A stretch of DNA of 64,000 bases from Tolypothrix tenuis PCC 7101 (GCF_002368295.1 NZ_AP018248.1:1088477-1152476), one strand, 5' to 3'. Positions 9,801 through 17,960 are shown, counted from the first letter of the stretch. Program-made: numbers and translations. The notes: generated by a model not told the origin, from the sequence alone.

Positions 9801-10444
9801 TACCAGATATGACTGGGTTTGAACTAATTGAACAAATCAAGCAGCTACCTCATGGTGAAAATCTGCCTGTAATTGTTTATACAGGTCAAGAACTAAACCG
9901 AGTGCAAGAAACAGAACTGAGACGGATAGCAGACACGATTATTGTCAAAGACGTGCGATCGCCTGAACGTCTCTTAGATGAAACAGCTTTATTCTTGCAC
10001 CGAGTCCAAGCCAATTTGCCTGCACCCAAGCGGGAAATTCTCGAACAACTCCATGCGAGAGACTACTTACTAACAAGTAAAAAAGTACTCATAGTAGACG
10101 ACGATGTGCGTAACATATTCGCCCTCACCAGTATGCTAGAGCGTTATCAAATGCAGGTATTATATGCAGAAAACGGTAGAGAAGGTATTCACACCTTGGA
10201 AACCACCCCGGATATTGATGTTGTATTAATGGATGTCATGATGCCAGAAATGGATGGTTACGAAACCACTCGCCTGATTCGCCAAAACCATCAATTTAGA
10301 GCTTTACCAATCATTGCCCTCACCGCCAAAGCCATGCAAGGCGATCGCGAAAAATGTATTGAAGCAGGTGCATCCGACTACATCACCAAACCCGTAGATA
10401 CAGAACAGTTGCTTTCTCTATTGCGGGTTTGGTTGTATAGGTAA
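3851..10444 (+). CDS. Giant cytosolic hybrid histidine kinase: HAMP array-GAF-HisKA-HATPase-REC-REC-REC
   Basis: 2197 residues without signal peptide or membrane helix. An N-terminal divergent HAMP-like part (1-150) precedes twelve 92-residue HAMP units (about 156-1259). Then come a GAF domain (about 1277-1426), a long coiled coil (1430-1530), HisKA with the phospho-acceptor in SHELRTPLNS (His1538), HATPase_c (N box near 1650, G boxes DTGIGIAP and GGTGLGLSIS near 1700-1737), and three receivers (about 1808, 1930 and 2077 onward) with Asp motifs LLDIRLPEIDG, LVLDLGLPDMTG and VLMDVMMPEMDG. The unit consensus (FASEVTRVAREVGTEGKLG, then GVAGTWKDLTDNVN) is that of fungal group III kinases (Nik1/Os-1). 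A heptamer repeat is inserted in frame at about 1782-1797 (YPVPNPQSL). The input signal is unknown. A second hybrid kinase follows 215 bases downstream. Confidence 0.93.
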   Translation: MSTEQLTRESDSLDLKQLLRTLNAVKKGDFSTRMPIDQTGIAGKIADTLNDIIDQNERMAAELQRIGNVVGKDGKVSERASLGNVRGSWLSCVNSVNTLITDLVQPTAETTRVIRAVANGDLSQTIAPEIEGRPLKGEFLQTANIVNTMVDRLGSFASEVTRVAREVGTEGKLGVQAEVRGVAGTWKDLTDNVNLMAGNLTAQVRNIAEVATAIANGDLSKKITVNVKGEILELKNTVNTMVDQLNSFASEVTRVAREVGTEGKLGVQAEVRGVAGTWKDLTDNVNLMAGNLTAQVRNIAEVTTAVANGDLSKKITVNVKGEILELKNTVNIMVDQLNSFASEVTRVAREVGAEGKLGGQAEVRGVAGTWKDLTDSVNFMAGSLTAQVRNIAEVTTAVANGDLSKKITVDVKGEILELKNTINTMVDQLNSFASEVTRVAREVGTEGKLGVQAEVRGVAGTWKDLTDNVNLMAGNLTAQVRNIAEVTTAVANGDLSKKITVDVKGEILELKNTVNIMVDQLNSFASEVTRVAREVGAEGKLGGQAEVRGVAGTWKDLTDSVNFMAGSLTAQVRNIAEVTTAVATGDLSKKITVDVKGEILELKNTINTMVDQLNSFASEVTRVAREVGSEGKLGVQADVRGVAGTWKDLTDSVNFMAGSLTAQVRNIAEVTTAVATGDLSKKITVDVKGEILELKNTINTMVDQLSSFASEVTRVAREVGTEGKLGVQAEVRGVAGTWKDLTGAVNMMAGNLTDQVRNIAEVATAIANGDLSKKITVQVKGEILELKNTINIMVDQLNSFASEVTRVAREVGSEGKLGVQADVRGVAGTWKDLTDSVNFMAGSLTAQVRNIAAVTTAVANGDLSKKISVDVKGEILELKNTVNTMVDQLNSFASEVTRVAREVGTEGKLGVQAEVKGVAGTWKDLTDSVNFMAGSLTAQVRNIAEVTTAVANGDLSKKITVDVKGEILELKNTINTMVDQLNSFASEVTRVAREVGTEGKLGVQAYVRGVAGTWKDLTDNVNSMAGNLTAQVRNIAEVTKAVANGDLSKKITVDVRGEILELKDTINTMVDQLSSFASEVTRVAREVGTEGKLGGQAQVQGVAGTWKDLTDNVNSMAGNLTAQVRGIARVVTAVANGDLKRKLMLDAKGEIETLAETINEMIDTLATFANQVTTVAREVGIEGKLGGQARVPGAAGTWKDLTDNVNELAATLTTQLRAIAEVATAVTKGDLTRSIAVEALGEVAILKDNINQMIANLRETTQKNTEQDWLKTNLAKFTRMLQGQRDLETVSKLILSELAPLVGAQHGVFYMMEAADNQAFLKLLSSYAYRERRHLANRFYMGEGLVGQCALEKERILLTEVPGDYVKISSGLGEASPLNAVVLPVLFEGQVTAVIELASFRRFSEIHLTFFDQLTESIAIVLNTIAASMRTEELLKQSQSLAEELQTQQNELRETNKRLEQQAQSLKASEDLLKGQQEELQQTNAELEEKAELLALQKKEVERKNLEIEQARRSLEEKAEQLALSSKYKSEFLANMSHELRTPLNSLLILAKLLTDNVEGNLTTKQVEYSQTIYSAGTDLLTLINDILDLAKIESGTMSIDMNQMLFSELGEQLERTFGQIAQNKGLAFNVEFAPELPQTIYTDAKRLQQVLKNLLSNAFKFTETGEVRLRVEVAKQGWSQSQETLNRAQNVIAFAVSDTGIGIAPEKQKVIFEAFQQADGSTSRKYGGTGLGLSISREIARLFGGEIKLVSHPNQGSTFTFYLPQLSPESRVLSTEPLSVRTQTSPQYPVPNPQSLMDDRSILAEDDRVLLIVEDDINFARILLDMARQQGFKAITAQNGRIGLTLAQQYLPSAILLDIRLPEIDGWTVLDRLKHNPRTRHIPVHIMTVEEGRQRGLQLGAIAYLQKPLTSEIISEALTKIKGFIERRVKTLLVVEDDENQRHSIVELIGNSDVTTTAVGTGADALEAIRTQHFDCLVLDLGLPDMTGFELIEQIKQLPHGENLPVIVYTGQELNRVQETELRRIADTIIVKDVRSPERLLDETALFLHRVQANLPAPKREILEQLHARDYLLTSKKVLIVDDDVRNIFALTSMLERYQMQVLYAENGREGIHTLETTPDIDVVLMDVMMPEMDGYETTRLIRQNHQFRALPIIALTAKAMQGDREKCIEAGASDYITKPVDTEQLLSLLRVWLYR
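4316..7627 (+). repeat. Tandem array of twelve 276-bp HAMP-coding units
   Basis: The codon for Phe of FASEV recurs from 4316 to 7352 at intervals divisible by 276 bp, with no indels. Units 1-10 are very similar at DNA level; units 11 and 12 are more diverged. Units 2-3 and 4-5 share the same alternating variants (TEGKLGV/DNVNLMAGN, then AEGKLGG/DSVNFMAGS), indicating duplication of a two-unit block. Confidence 0.95.
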
Positions 10445-10445
10445 T

Positions 10446-10530
10446 GGGCATGGGGCATGGGGCATGGGGCATTGGGCAAAAGTCACATACAGTTCTTAAT
10501 TTTGAATTTTGAATTTTGAATTTTGAATTG
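10446..10530. repeat. STRR block between the two kinases
   Basis: Contains (GGGGCAT)n at about 10446-10476 and (TTTTGAA)n at about 10497-10530. Confidence 0.8.
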
Positions 10531-10659
10531 TTTATCCCTATTCCCTCAGTTCGCAAAATTTGTAACCTACGACAGTTGTAAAATACCTCTTCCAAGGTTG
10601 AAAGTCTATAAAATAGCGTAGAAATTTGTTTTTAGTCTACCTAGGAGTCTATACCTATA

Positions 10660-12756
10660 ATGCCGTCCGAATTACCAGTAAATATTCTCCTGGTTGATGA
10701 TCACTCAGAAAACTTGTTGGCCTTAGAAGCAATACTGCAAGGTTTAGGTCAAAATTTGGTCAGGGCGACATCAGGTGCCCAAGCTTTGAGATGTTTACTC
10801 AATCAAGATTTTGCAGTAATTTTGCTCGATGTACAAATGCCAGAAATGGATGGCTTTGAGACGGCTACACTAATTCGCCAACGAGAGCGATCGCGTCATA
10901 CACCCATCATCTTTTTGACGGCATTTAGTACCAACGATTCAATGGTATTTAAAGGCTATTCCCTAGGCGCAGTAGACTATTTATTTAAGCCCATCGAACC
11001 GGAAATCCTCAAATCGAAAGTAGCGGCGTTTGTCGATTTATTTCAGAAAACGGCAAAGATAGAAAGACAAGCTAACCAACTAGCCGCCTTAAATGCCGAT
11101 TTGAGAAAAAGCGAAGAACAGTTTCGCTCGTTATCTGCTTGCTCACCCGTAGGCATTTTTCTTACAGATATTGACGGCAATTGTACTTATACTAATCCCC
11201 GCTACCAAAGTATTTTAGGCATCTGTGATGAGGATTGTTTAGGCAAAGGTTGGTTGCGATCGCTGCGTCCTGAAGATAGAGATAGGATATTTGCTGATTG
11301 GTCGGCGGCGGCTCAACAGGGTCAAGAATACTATAGTGAATTTAGTATTGTTACCGCCACCGGAATTTTGCGCTGGTTAACTTTGCGTTCCTCACCCATG
11401 CTTTCTAATGAAGGCGAAGTCATCGGTTATGTGGGGACAGTAGAAGATATTAGCGATCGCAAGCAAGCTGAGGAAGAACGCGCTAAATTAATTCGCGAAC
11501 AAGCAGCACTCAAGGAAGCGGAAGCTACAAACCGCATGAAAGATGAGTTCCTCGCTACCCTATCTCACGAACTGCGGACACCTCTGAACTCTATTCTCGG
11601 TTGGGCTAAACTGCTCCGCAATCGCAAACTTGATGAGAAAGCTACAGCCCGTGCTTTAGAAACCATTGAACGCAATGCACGTTTGCAGGAGCAGCTCATT
11701 GAAGATATTTTAGATGTCTCCAGAATTATTCGCGGCAAGTTGGTGTTAAATATTTGCCCTGTAAACCTAGTTTCGGTGATTGAAACCGCAGTAGAAACAG
11801 TGCGGTTACAAGCTGAGGCGAAAAATATTGCCTTTGAATTTGCGGTACCTGCCATTGCACCTACAGATAAAGCAAACATCCCCCCAACTAAAGAGGATAA
11901 TGGCCATTTCTCTCTAGCAAAGCATCTAGCCTCACCTTTTATGGTTTCTGGCGATCCGGATCGCTTACAGCAAGTCGTCTGGAATTTACTTAGTAATGCC
12001 ATCAAGTTCACACCCGAAAACGGACGTGTGGATATTACCCTTTCCACTGACAATAACTACGCTCAAATTCAAGTGAGTGATACTGGAATTGGTATCAAAC
12101 CAGACTTTCTCAGATATGTTTTCGATCGCTTTCGTCAAGCCGACGGTAGTACAACCAGAAGTCATACAGGACTAGGATTAGGATTAGCGATCGCCCGCCA
12201 CTTGGTAGAATTACACCACGGAAATATTTATGCAGATAGCGCTGGTGAAGGGCAAGGCGCAACTTTTACGGTGAAATTGCCGCTTTTAGCAGCAAAACAG
12301 TCACAAAATTTAAAAAAGGCGGAAATTGTAGAATCTGTATCTTCACCGCAATTACCTCTAAATAACGTGCAACTGCTAGTTGTAGACGACGATACTGATA
12401 CACGCCTTTTTCTGTCAGCAGCACTACAGCAATCCGGGGCTACAGTTAGAGCCGTTAGCTCAGTTAACGAAGCAATTTTAGCAATTCAAGAATATCCACC
12501 AGAGATATTAATTAGTGATATTGGGATGCCTGAGGAAGATGGCTACACACTCATCCGTAAAGTCCGATTGCTGGAAGCAGAACGAGGCGGGCAAATTCCA
12601 GCCATTGCGTTAACAGCCTATGCTAGAGAAGAAGATTCTACAGAAGCCATAGCCGCCGGCTTTCATATGTATGCTTCTAAGCCAATTGAGCCAGCTAAAT
12701 TAATTAATATGATAGTCAAACTATTAAAAGTAAATCTAAAATCTCCACTTAGTTAA
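10660..12756 (+). CDS. Hybrid histidine kinase REC-PAS-HisKA-HATPase-REC
   Basis: 698 residues, soluble. An N-terminal receiver (about 7-125, VILLDVQMPEMDG), a short coiled coil, a PAS/PAC sensor (about 145-275), HisKA with LSHELRTPLNS (His303), HATPase_c (about 425-545, motifs DTGIGIKP and GLGLGLAIA) and a C-terminal receiver (about 566-690, ILISDIGMPEEDG). An N-terminal receiver suggests it is itself the target of another kinase, and the giant HAMP-array kinase immediately upstream in the same orientation is the obvious candidate; that link is inference. The start is ATG 10660 with AGGAG about 13 bases upstream. No output regulator with a DNA-binding domain is adjacent. Confidence 0.92.
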   Translation: MPSELPVNILLVDDHSENLLALEAILQGLGQNLVRATSGAQALRCLLNQDFAVILLDVQMPEMDGFETATLIRQRERSRHTPIIFLTAFSTNDSMVFKGYSLGAVDYLFKPIEPEILKSKVAAFVDLFQKTAKIERQANQLAALNADLRKSEEQFRSLSACSPVGIFLTDIDGNCTYTNPRYQSILGICDEDCLGKGWLRSLRPEDRDRIFADWSAAAQQGQEYYSEFSIVTATGILRWLTLRSSPMLSNEGEVIGYVGTVEDISDRKQAEEERAKLIREQAALKEAEATNRMKDEFLATLSHELRTPLNSILGWAKLLRNRKLDEKATARALETIERNARLQEQLIEDILDVSRIIRGKLVLNICPVNLVSVIETAVETVRLQAEAKNIAFEFAVPAIAPTDKANIPPTKEDNGHFSLAKHLASPFMVSGDPDRLQQVVWNLLSNAIKFTPENGRVDITLSTDNNYAQIQVSDTGIGIKPDFLRYVFDRFRQADGSTTRSHTGLGLGLAIARHLVELHHGNIYADSAGEGQGATFTVKLPLLAAKQSQNLKKAEIVESVSSPQLPLNNVQLLVVDDDTDTRLFLSAALQQSGATVRAVSSVNEAILAIQEYPPEILISDIGMPEEDGYTLIRKVRLLEAERGGQIPAIALTAYAREEDSTEAIAAGFHMYASKPIEPAKLINMIVKLLKVNLKSPLS

Positions 12757-12945
12757 ACAAAATTTTAGGTACGTTAATCAGATGCTAATGTAGCTAATGG
12801 TGTTGCATACAGACAATATTTATTTGGCAGCTAATATCAAATGCAATTGCAGACAGGTATTTCATGCTGAAAACGAAAAAAGGAGATGAAATTTGCTCTG
12901 ATCCATTGCATAATTTATTTTCTGGAAACCCTTTCCCCAAACCTA

Positions 12946-14355
12946 TTAAATAGTTCCCTCATCTTGTTTCGCTTGAATTCTAGCGTCTTTTTGATAGCGA
13001 TAAACTAATCCACAAACTGCAGATAATATTAACCAAAACAGCGTATTGAGACGGAAATCGTAGATAGTAACATCAACCATATTAAAGAGTACCCATCCCA
13101 ACAAAACTAAGACATAACTAAAAAATATTAATCTGTCTTCTTTCTCTAAAAATTGTGGCTTTTGCAAAACCTTTATAGATGCAATCAAAACCCAAGCAAT
13201 TAAACCACAAAATAATAGAGTGGCAGGTAATCCAGTTTCCGCAGATAACATCAAAAATAAGTTGTGCGGATGACCTAAACCAAGGTGCGTTTCGGCTTTA
13301 TAAAGTTTTAAAAAATTGCGTAATCCCCAGCCAGTCCAAGGATGTTGTTGAGTTAAATTCCAAGCAAACTGCCATTGGGTTTTTCGCATTAAAGCCACTG
13401 GCCGATCGGGATACATATCATCATTTAAGCGCGCCCAAAAGAAAGCTGGAACAAAGTTGCGAAAGAACTGGGCAATTGGAGAAGGTGCAAATGCAGCTAG
13501 CAGTACAGTAGTCACGATAGCAGCTACACCACCCACTAAAATCCGCCAACCTTGGTATAGTGCATAAGCTAAACACACAAAAATTGCGATCGCCCATCCA
13601 TTGCGGGAGTTAGTAAAAATTAGGGCGATGAAGTTAAGAATTCCCGTGATAGTGAGAAAGATGAGGGGGGTGAGGGATTGGGGATTGGGTACTGGGGAAC
13701 TCGGGGCCCCCTCTGGGGATAAGGGGTAATGGGTACTGGGGATTGAGGAATTTTGAGTTTTCTTTTTGATTAATTGCCACTGTTCTAATGCTAAAGCTAA
13801 ACCAAGAGTGAACATGATTACCAGGTAAGCAGCTAAGGTGTTAGCGTGCATTAAGATGGAAGCCATGCGCCCTGGGGGAGTTCCTCCTGGTGCGATCGTC
13901 CACTCTAAAACAATCCACAAAAACTTTAAATCTAAATTCCAGCCTAAAAATAACTGCCCAAAGCCCAAAATTGTAATTGGCGCGGAAGCGATTACTAAAA
14001 TCCAAGCTATTTGTCGCAATTGGGCGGTTTTTTGAAACAGGGCACTCAATCCCGCAAAAACAATAAAGTAGGGAATGAAATTAAATAAACCAACGTAAGC
14101 TGTGGTTTTGTCATAGGCAAAACCAGCCGTAATTATTAACAATAAACTTAGCAGTGCAAATCCCCAATTAAGAGGGCGACGGATAATTTTGCTCCATTGG
14201 CGTGCCACAGTAATTAAGGATGCCAAGACTATCAACACAGCCCCCAGGAAGGGACTCAATGGGAAAAAAATCAGTCCCAATTGAGTTAAATTCCAAGGTA
14301 ATTGCAAAGCCGGATTGGGATGATAAACAGCTTGCTTCAAGCTAACTCCCAACAT
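12946..14355 (-). CDS. O-antigen ligase family (Wzy_C) membrane protein
   Basis: 469 residues with about ten hydrophobic helices and a large loop before the last helices carrying GWGLRNFLKLYKAETHLG then HPHNLFL, typical of the O-antigen ligase/Wzy_C superfamily. Such proteins transfer or polymerise glycans on the outer face of the inner membrane; cyanobacterial members have also been labelled IctB-like, so the substrate is open. Residues about 202-226 are an in-frame heptamer-repeat insertion (translated as YPLSPEGAPSSPVPNPQSL) lying in a loop between helices. The start overlaps the end of the upstream YaaW-like gene by 19 bases, so the two are probably co-transcribed. Confidence 0.82.
   Translation of the reverse strand: MLGVSLKQAVYHPNPALQLPWNLTQLGLIFFPLSPFLGAVLIVLASLITVARQWSKIIRRPLNWGFALLSLLLIITAGFAYDKTTAYVGLFNFIPYFIVFAGLSALFQKTAQLRQIAWILVIASAPITILGFGQLFLGWNLDLKFLWIVLEWTIAPGGTPPGRMASILMHANTLAAYLVIMFTLGLALALEQWQLIKKKTQNSSIPSTHYPLSPEGAPSSPVPNPQSLTPLIFLTITGILNFIALIFTNSRNGWAIAIFVCLAYALYQGWRILVGGVAAIVTTVLLAAFAPSPIAQFFRNFVPAFFWARLNDDMYPDRPVALMRKTQWQFAWNLTQQHPWTGWGLRNFLKLYKAETHLGLGHPHNLFLMLSAETGLPATLLFCGLIAWVLIASIKVLQKPQFLEKEDRLIFFSYVLVLLGWVLFNMVDVTIYDFRLNTLFWLILSAVCGLVYRYQKDARIQAKQDEGTI
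13673..13748. repeat. STRR insertion inside the ligase gene, with a 40-bp element shared with the eno downstream region
   Basis: GGGATTG/GGGTACT heptamers surround a 40-bp G/C-rich element at 13694-13733 that is identical to 36948-36987. It maintains the reading frame of the minus-strand gene. Confidence 0.85.
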
Positions 14356-15179
14356 TCAGTACGGGTGAGACGAATTTGCGCTAAGGCAAAGATGGTGGGA
14401 ATGATTCTACCGTAATTAGTAGCGATCGCTCTCCATCCTAAATCTGCAAAAAACCAAGCCCACATCACTGGCCCAACAAAAGAGAAGATACTACGTACTG
14501 CTCCATAACGAGCCGCATTCACAGTCATACCTCGCTTTGCCATTTGCAAAGCTACATAGTTTTGAAACTGCGCTGTCGCCACTGTTGAACCTTGCAGTGC
14601 TGCTTCTTTAGCTACTTGATAGGTAGCAAAATGTGTAGCAAATTGGCGAGCAATTTGTTTCAATAACAAGGGTTGAATTACAGAAGTGACGGCTAAAGCA
14701 CTACCACCTTTAAAAATTAATCCTAAAGGGTCTTTTTGTAATAAAAGTGGTAGGGGTTGTTTCAGTTCCGATTTCATCAACTGACGCTGTACCCGGACAG
14801 TTAATTTTTGCTTTTCCTGTTCGGGCAATTTTTTCCAGACTTGCCCTAATAGATGCAAAAATACTTCTGCTTCTAAATCAACAGTTGCTAGCTGGCTAGA
14901 ATAAGGAATTTTTAAATACTTACATACTTGAATTAGCGCTTGTCGGTAAGTTACCTGGCTGGTGCGTCCCCGTAATACTGTCATCCCATCTGCAGCCAAA
15001 AAGCGAAAACGATTTTCTAATGTATCTAACCACGCTTTTCTATCTTGGCTTTGAACTTCAATCGGTTCAGGTGTGTGAACGTAGTCTAAAGGATTGAACT
15101 TACGACTAAACAGAATTGCCGTTAAGTCTTGCAATTCATCTTCAGTTGCTAGCTCTAAAGCCGCCCTCAGTTCATCCAA
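14337..15179 (-). CDS. YaaW-like (UPF0174) protein
   Basis: About 280 residues. The order LDELRAALELATEDELQDLTAILF, then a segment with LRGRTSQVTYRQALIQVCKYLKI and WKKLPEQEKQK, resembles E. coli YaaW, a family without known biochemical function. The C-terminal third is hydrophobic and may contact the membrane. I start at TTG 15179 because GGAGGAAGGGAAG directly precedes it and the family homology begins there; the frame stays open to TTG 15299, which would add 40 unsupported residues. It overlaps the ligase gene by 19 bases and is divergent from the oxidoreductase at 15313. Confidence 0.65.
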   Translation of the reverse strand: MDELRAALELATEDELQDLTAILFSRKFNPLDYVHTPEPIEVQSQDRKAWLDTLENRFRFLAADGMTVLRGRTSQVTYRQALIQVCKYLKIPYSSQLATVDLEAEVFLHLLGQVWKKLPEQEKQKLTVRVQRQLMKSELKQPLPLLLQKDPLGLIFKGGSALAVTSVIQPLLLKQIARQFATHFATYQVAKEAALQGSTVATAQFQNYVALQMAKRGMTVNAARYGAVRSIFSFVGPVMWAWFFADLGWRAIATNYGRIIPTIFALAQIRLTRTECWELA

Positions 15180-15312
15180 CTTCCCTTCCTCCCTTCCGTG
15201 CTGCTTTCTGTACCTTATTCTACTACCAGCTTTCAGCAGACAATTAGTAGTCTTTGTAGCTTTGTCATCTGATAATAACCAATGACCGCTTCTCACCAAG
15301 GACGATTAATTG

Positions 15313-16371
15313 ATGATTGATGTTGCAGTAATTGGTGCAGGGATGGCAGGTTTAGTCTGCGCCCAGCAGTTAAGAAAAGCCGGATATTCGGTAATAGTTG
15401 TCGAAAAATCTCGTGGTTTAGGCGGAAGGCTCGCAACACGTCGCTTACAAAGAACTTCAGCAGATCATGGCGCTTGTTACCTCAAACCCAAAGGTGAATT
15501 GCTACAAGGTTTTGTCGATTTATTATGCAATGCCAATGTGTTGCAAATTTGGACAGATACAGTTTACGAATTTAAAACTGATATTGGCATTATTCCACCC
15601 CAAAGCCTTAGCCCTCGTTATGTTGCTCCTCAGGGAATGAGCGCTATTGCCAAGTTTATTGCTCAAGGGTTGGATATTGTGCTGAATCAGCGTGTAATTG
15701 CCCTAAATGCAACTGAGAATAGCTGGCGGCTCACTTTGGAATCGAGTAACGAGGAAATTACAGCTAATGCCTTAGTTGTAGCAATTCCTGCACCCCAAGC
15801 ATTGGCTCTTTTCGCACCTTTGGGCGGTAGTTTCTTAGATGCTACCTTTATTGAACATCTCAGTTCTGTAGAATTTCAACCATGTATTAGTGCGATCGCA
15901 GGTTATCCCTCTACATCTCAACCTCTTCCTGAATGGAAAGCTTTAACTTTTGTTGACGATCCTGATATTGCCTGGATTGGGTTAGACAGTAGCAAGCGTC
16001 CCAATCCTCAACAGCCACACTTTGTAGTGCAAAGTAGTGCAGCTTTTGCCCAACAGCATCTAGAATCTGCAGATTTAAATGCAGTTGGAGAGTATATGTT
16101 GCAACATACAGCCCAAACCTTAACAATTCCTTGGTTAGCAACTCCTGAATGGATGCAAGTACATCGCTGGCGCTATGCCTTTGTTAGTCGCCCCTGGCCG
16201 GAAACGGTTTTATCTGCTAACACTCCTCTACCTTTAATCTGTTGTGGCGATTGGTGTGGTGGCAATCTTGTAGAAGGTGCAATGCTGTCTGGAATAACTG
16301 CTGCTATGAAAATTAATCAACAGCTAAGGTCTTTACCTGATGTTAATTTTTTCAACTTTTCTCCCGAATAA
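15313..16371 (+). CDS. FAD-dependent oxidoreductase (renalase-like NAD(P)/FAD protein)
   Basis: 352 residues. The N-terminus has the dinucleotide-binding motif VIGAGMAGLVCAQQL followed by EKSRGLGGRLATRR (the GG motif of FAD amine-oxidase-like proteins), and the C-terminus has the FAD-contact segment CGDWCGGNLVEGAMLSG. The layout fits renalase-like flavoproteins; the substrate is unknown. Start ATG 15313. It is divergent from the YaaW-like gene with a spacer of about 130 bases. Confidence 0.8.
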   Translation: MIDVAVIGAGMAGLVCAQQLRKAGYSVIVVEKSRGLGGRLATRRLQRTSADHGACYLKPKGELLQGFVDLLCNANVLQIWTDTVYEFKTDIGIIPPQSLSPRYVAPQGMSAIAKFIAQGLDIVLNQRVIALNATENSWRLTLESSNEEITANALVVAIPAPQALALFAPLGGSFLDATFIEHLSSVEFQPCISAIAGYPSTSQPLPEWKALTFVDDPDIAWIGLDSSKRPNPQQPHFVVQSSAAFAQQHLESADLNAVGEYMLQHTAQTLTIPWLATPEWMQVHRWRYAFVSRPWPETVLSANTPLPLICCGDWCGGNLVEGAMLSGITAAMKINQQLRSLPDVNFFNFSPE

Positions 16372-16925
16372 TTTTATCTATGAATACACTGGTTACTTAA
16401 GTATCTTATGTTACTTTTTCAGCTAATAGAGGCAATTTATGTAATAAATACAAGGAATTTTCTCAATCATCTATTTCAACTATCGCAATAATTCAGCTAG
16501 AACTGTAGCAAAGATTTATAAGTAATGTAAACACCATCATGCATTTACACGGATTAATCTTTAGCAACAATTAATTCTATTACGTTACTAAAATAATTGA
16601 TCCCCAAAAACTTTTACTGCGTTTTGTGTAGTTTACCGATACAGACTAAAAAATTTTGGATAATTAACATTAGAGAGATAAAACACGGTACTTATCCATT
16701 TTATTGAATGCTGTTTCTACGATTTATACCAGCATTGAGTATAAGTTTTAACTAAAAATAGACAGGATAGAGCTTTGATAATTGTACCGAGATAAAATTT
16801 GCTATTCAGGGTTAGAGCATCTCTTAATGTCAATCAGTTCTAGCTGGTTATTTTGTCAATTTTGCCACCTAGAAACTTTATTTCTGACAAGTTATTGACT
16901 GGATAAAAAAAGGAGATGAATAGTT
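16372..16925. other. 554-bp intergenic region, nothing recognised
   Basis: AT-rich, without heptamer repeats or a credible gene. A TTGACT at 16895-16900 and the ribosome site AAAAGGAGATG at 16909-16919 belong to the next gene; the latter, as AAAAAAGGAGATGAA, also occurs at 12876-12890 without a gene behind it. Confidence 0.4.
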
Positions 16926-17303
16926 ATGCAAACAGTTGTTAAATTAACACAGCAATCAGTACAAGGCGAGATTGAAAGTGTGTTGGATACCTATCCATAC
17001 AACCCTTACCAACAAGCTTTTGCCATTCCTGATTTACGCCAAGAATTAATTAACTTTGTCCTTAACCGTATTCCTTGCCTTTATTACTCAAATCTTGAGG
17101 GACATATTCCATTTTCTGAAAATGACAAAGAATTATTAATTAAATCTAAGTTGCCGCGTAGTCCTTTAGAACAACAACTATATGTACAAAATTTGATTCA
17201 TCAAGGTATTTATACCATTTTTAAAGATAAGTCAGATTGGATTAGTCATCATCTTTGCGAAAAAATCCAACCTGGTTTTGAACCATCTCACTGGTTTGGT
17301 TAA
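16926..17303 (+). CDS. Small conserved-type hypothetical protein
   Basis: 125 residues, mixed charge, no membrane segment or signal peptide. A segment reading DLRQELINFVLNRIP resembles the core of short ComFB-like cyanobacterial proteins, but the match is weak and I assign no function. It has a clear ribosome site (AAAGGAGATG) upstream of ATG 16926, starts after a long promoter-sized gap and ends at its own terminator (17421-17466), so it is probably a single-gene transcript. Confidence 0.65.
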   Translation: MQTVVKLTQQSVQGEIESVLDTYPYNPYQQAFAIPDLRQELINFVLNRIPCLYYSNLEGHIPFSENDKELLIKSKLPRSPLEQQLYVQNLIHQGIYTIFKDKSDWISHHLCEKIQPGFEPSHWFG

Positions 17304-17420
17304 GATTGATACTAGGTCTTGTTGTTGTTGATTGCAGTAGTGAAATGACCTTGATTTATCTGGCTCATCATCAGGTTAAATGTAAAGTACTTAACTACCA
17401 AGCGATCGCTATTATTTGCT

Positions 17421-17466
17421 CACACTCCAGCTGAGATTTGCATGAAAGGTTGGAGTTGTGCTTTTT
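17421..17466 (+). terminator. Terminator of the 125-aa gene
   Basis: CACACTCCA (17421-17429) pairs with TGGAGTTGTG (17451-17460) with one bulge, followed by CTTTTT. Confidence 0.7.
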
Positions 17467-17539
17467 CATAGTTTGTTAACACCCTATTTCATAGATCGCT
17501 TGGTAGAATACCTAGAAATTAGGTGGCAAAATACATCAA

Positions 17540-17947
17540 ATGTCAACAGTGAAAGTTGAAATCCAACTATCATTACAACAATTGCTCAAAGCTATTGAGC
17601 AATTAAACCAGCAAGATTTAGATAACTTTGTATCTCAAGTTCTAGCACTGCAAAGACAACGCCAAATTAAAAAGCAGCTAGAATACGAGGCTGAATTATT
17701 AGCAGAGATTAGTGAACCCATCCCTTTAGATATTCAAACATCTCATGAGAGATTAACAACTAAAAAAGATGCTGCTACGCTGACAAGCTATGAATATGGA
17801 GAGTTATTAGGCTTGACTGAACAGATAGAAACACTCCAAGCCGAGTATCTCAATAATTTAATAGAATTAGCAAGTCTGCGTGGAATTTTGCTCAACACCT
17901 TGATAGAGGCTTTAAATATTCAGACGCGAATATATACTGGACTTTAG
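17540..17947 (+). CDS. Conserved hypothetical protein, helical
   Basis: 135 residues, almost entirely predicted helix, beginning MSTVKVEIQLSLQQLLKAIE with several heptad-like Leu/Gln stretches. I recall this type of protein from many cyanobacterial genomes, where members are often followed by an HNH-endonuclease gene; here no such partner follows and the next gene is a convergent GST. Function unknown. A role as an antitoxin-like or adaptor protein is possible but unsupported. Confidence 0.65.
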   Translation: MSTVKVEIQLSLQQLLKAIEQLNQQDLDNFVSQVLALQRQRQIKKQLEYEAELLAEISEPIPLDIQTSHERLTTKKDAATLTSYEYGELLGLTEQIETLQAEYLNNLIELASLRGILLNTLIEALNIQTRIYTGL

Positions 17948-17960
17948 ACTAAAAGCACAA

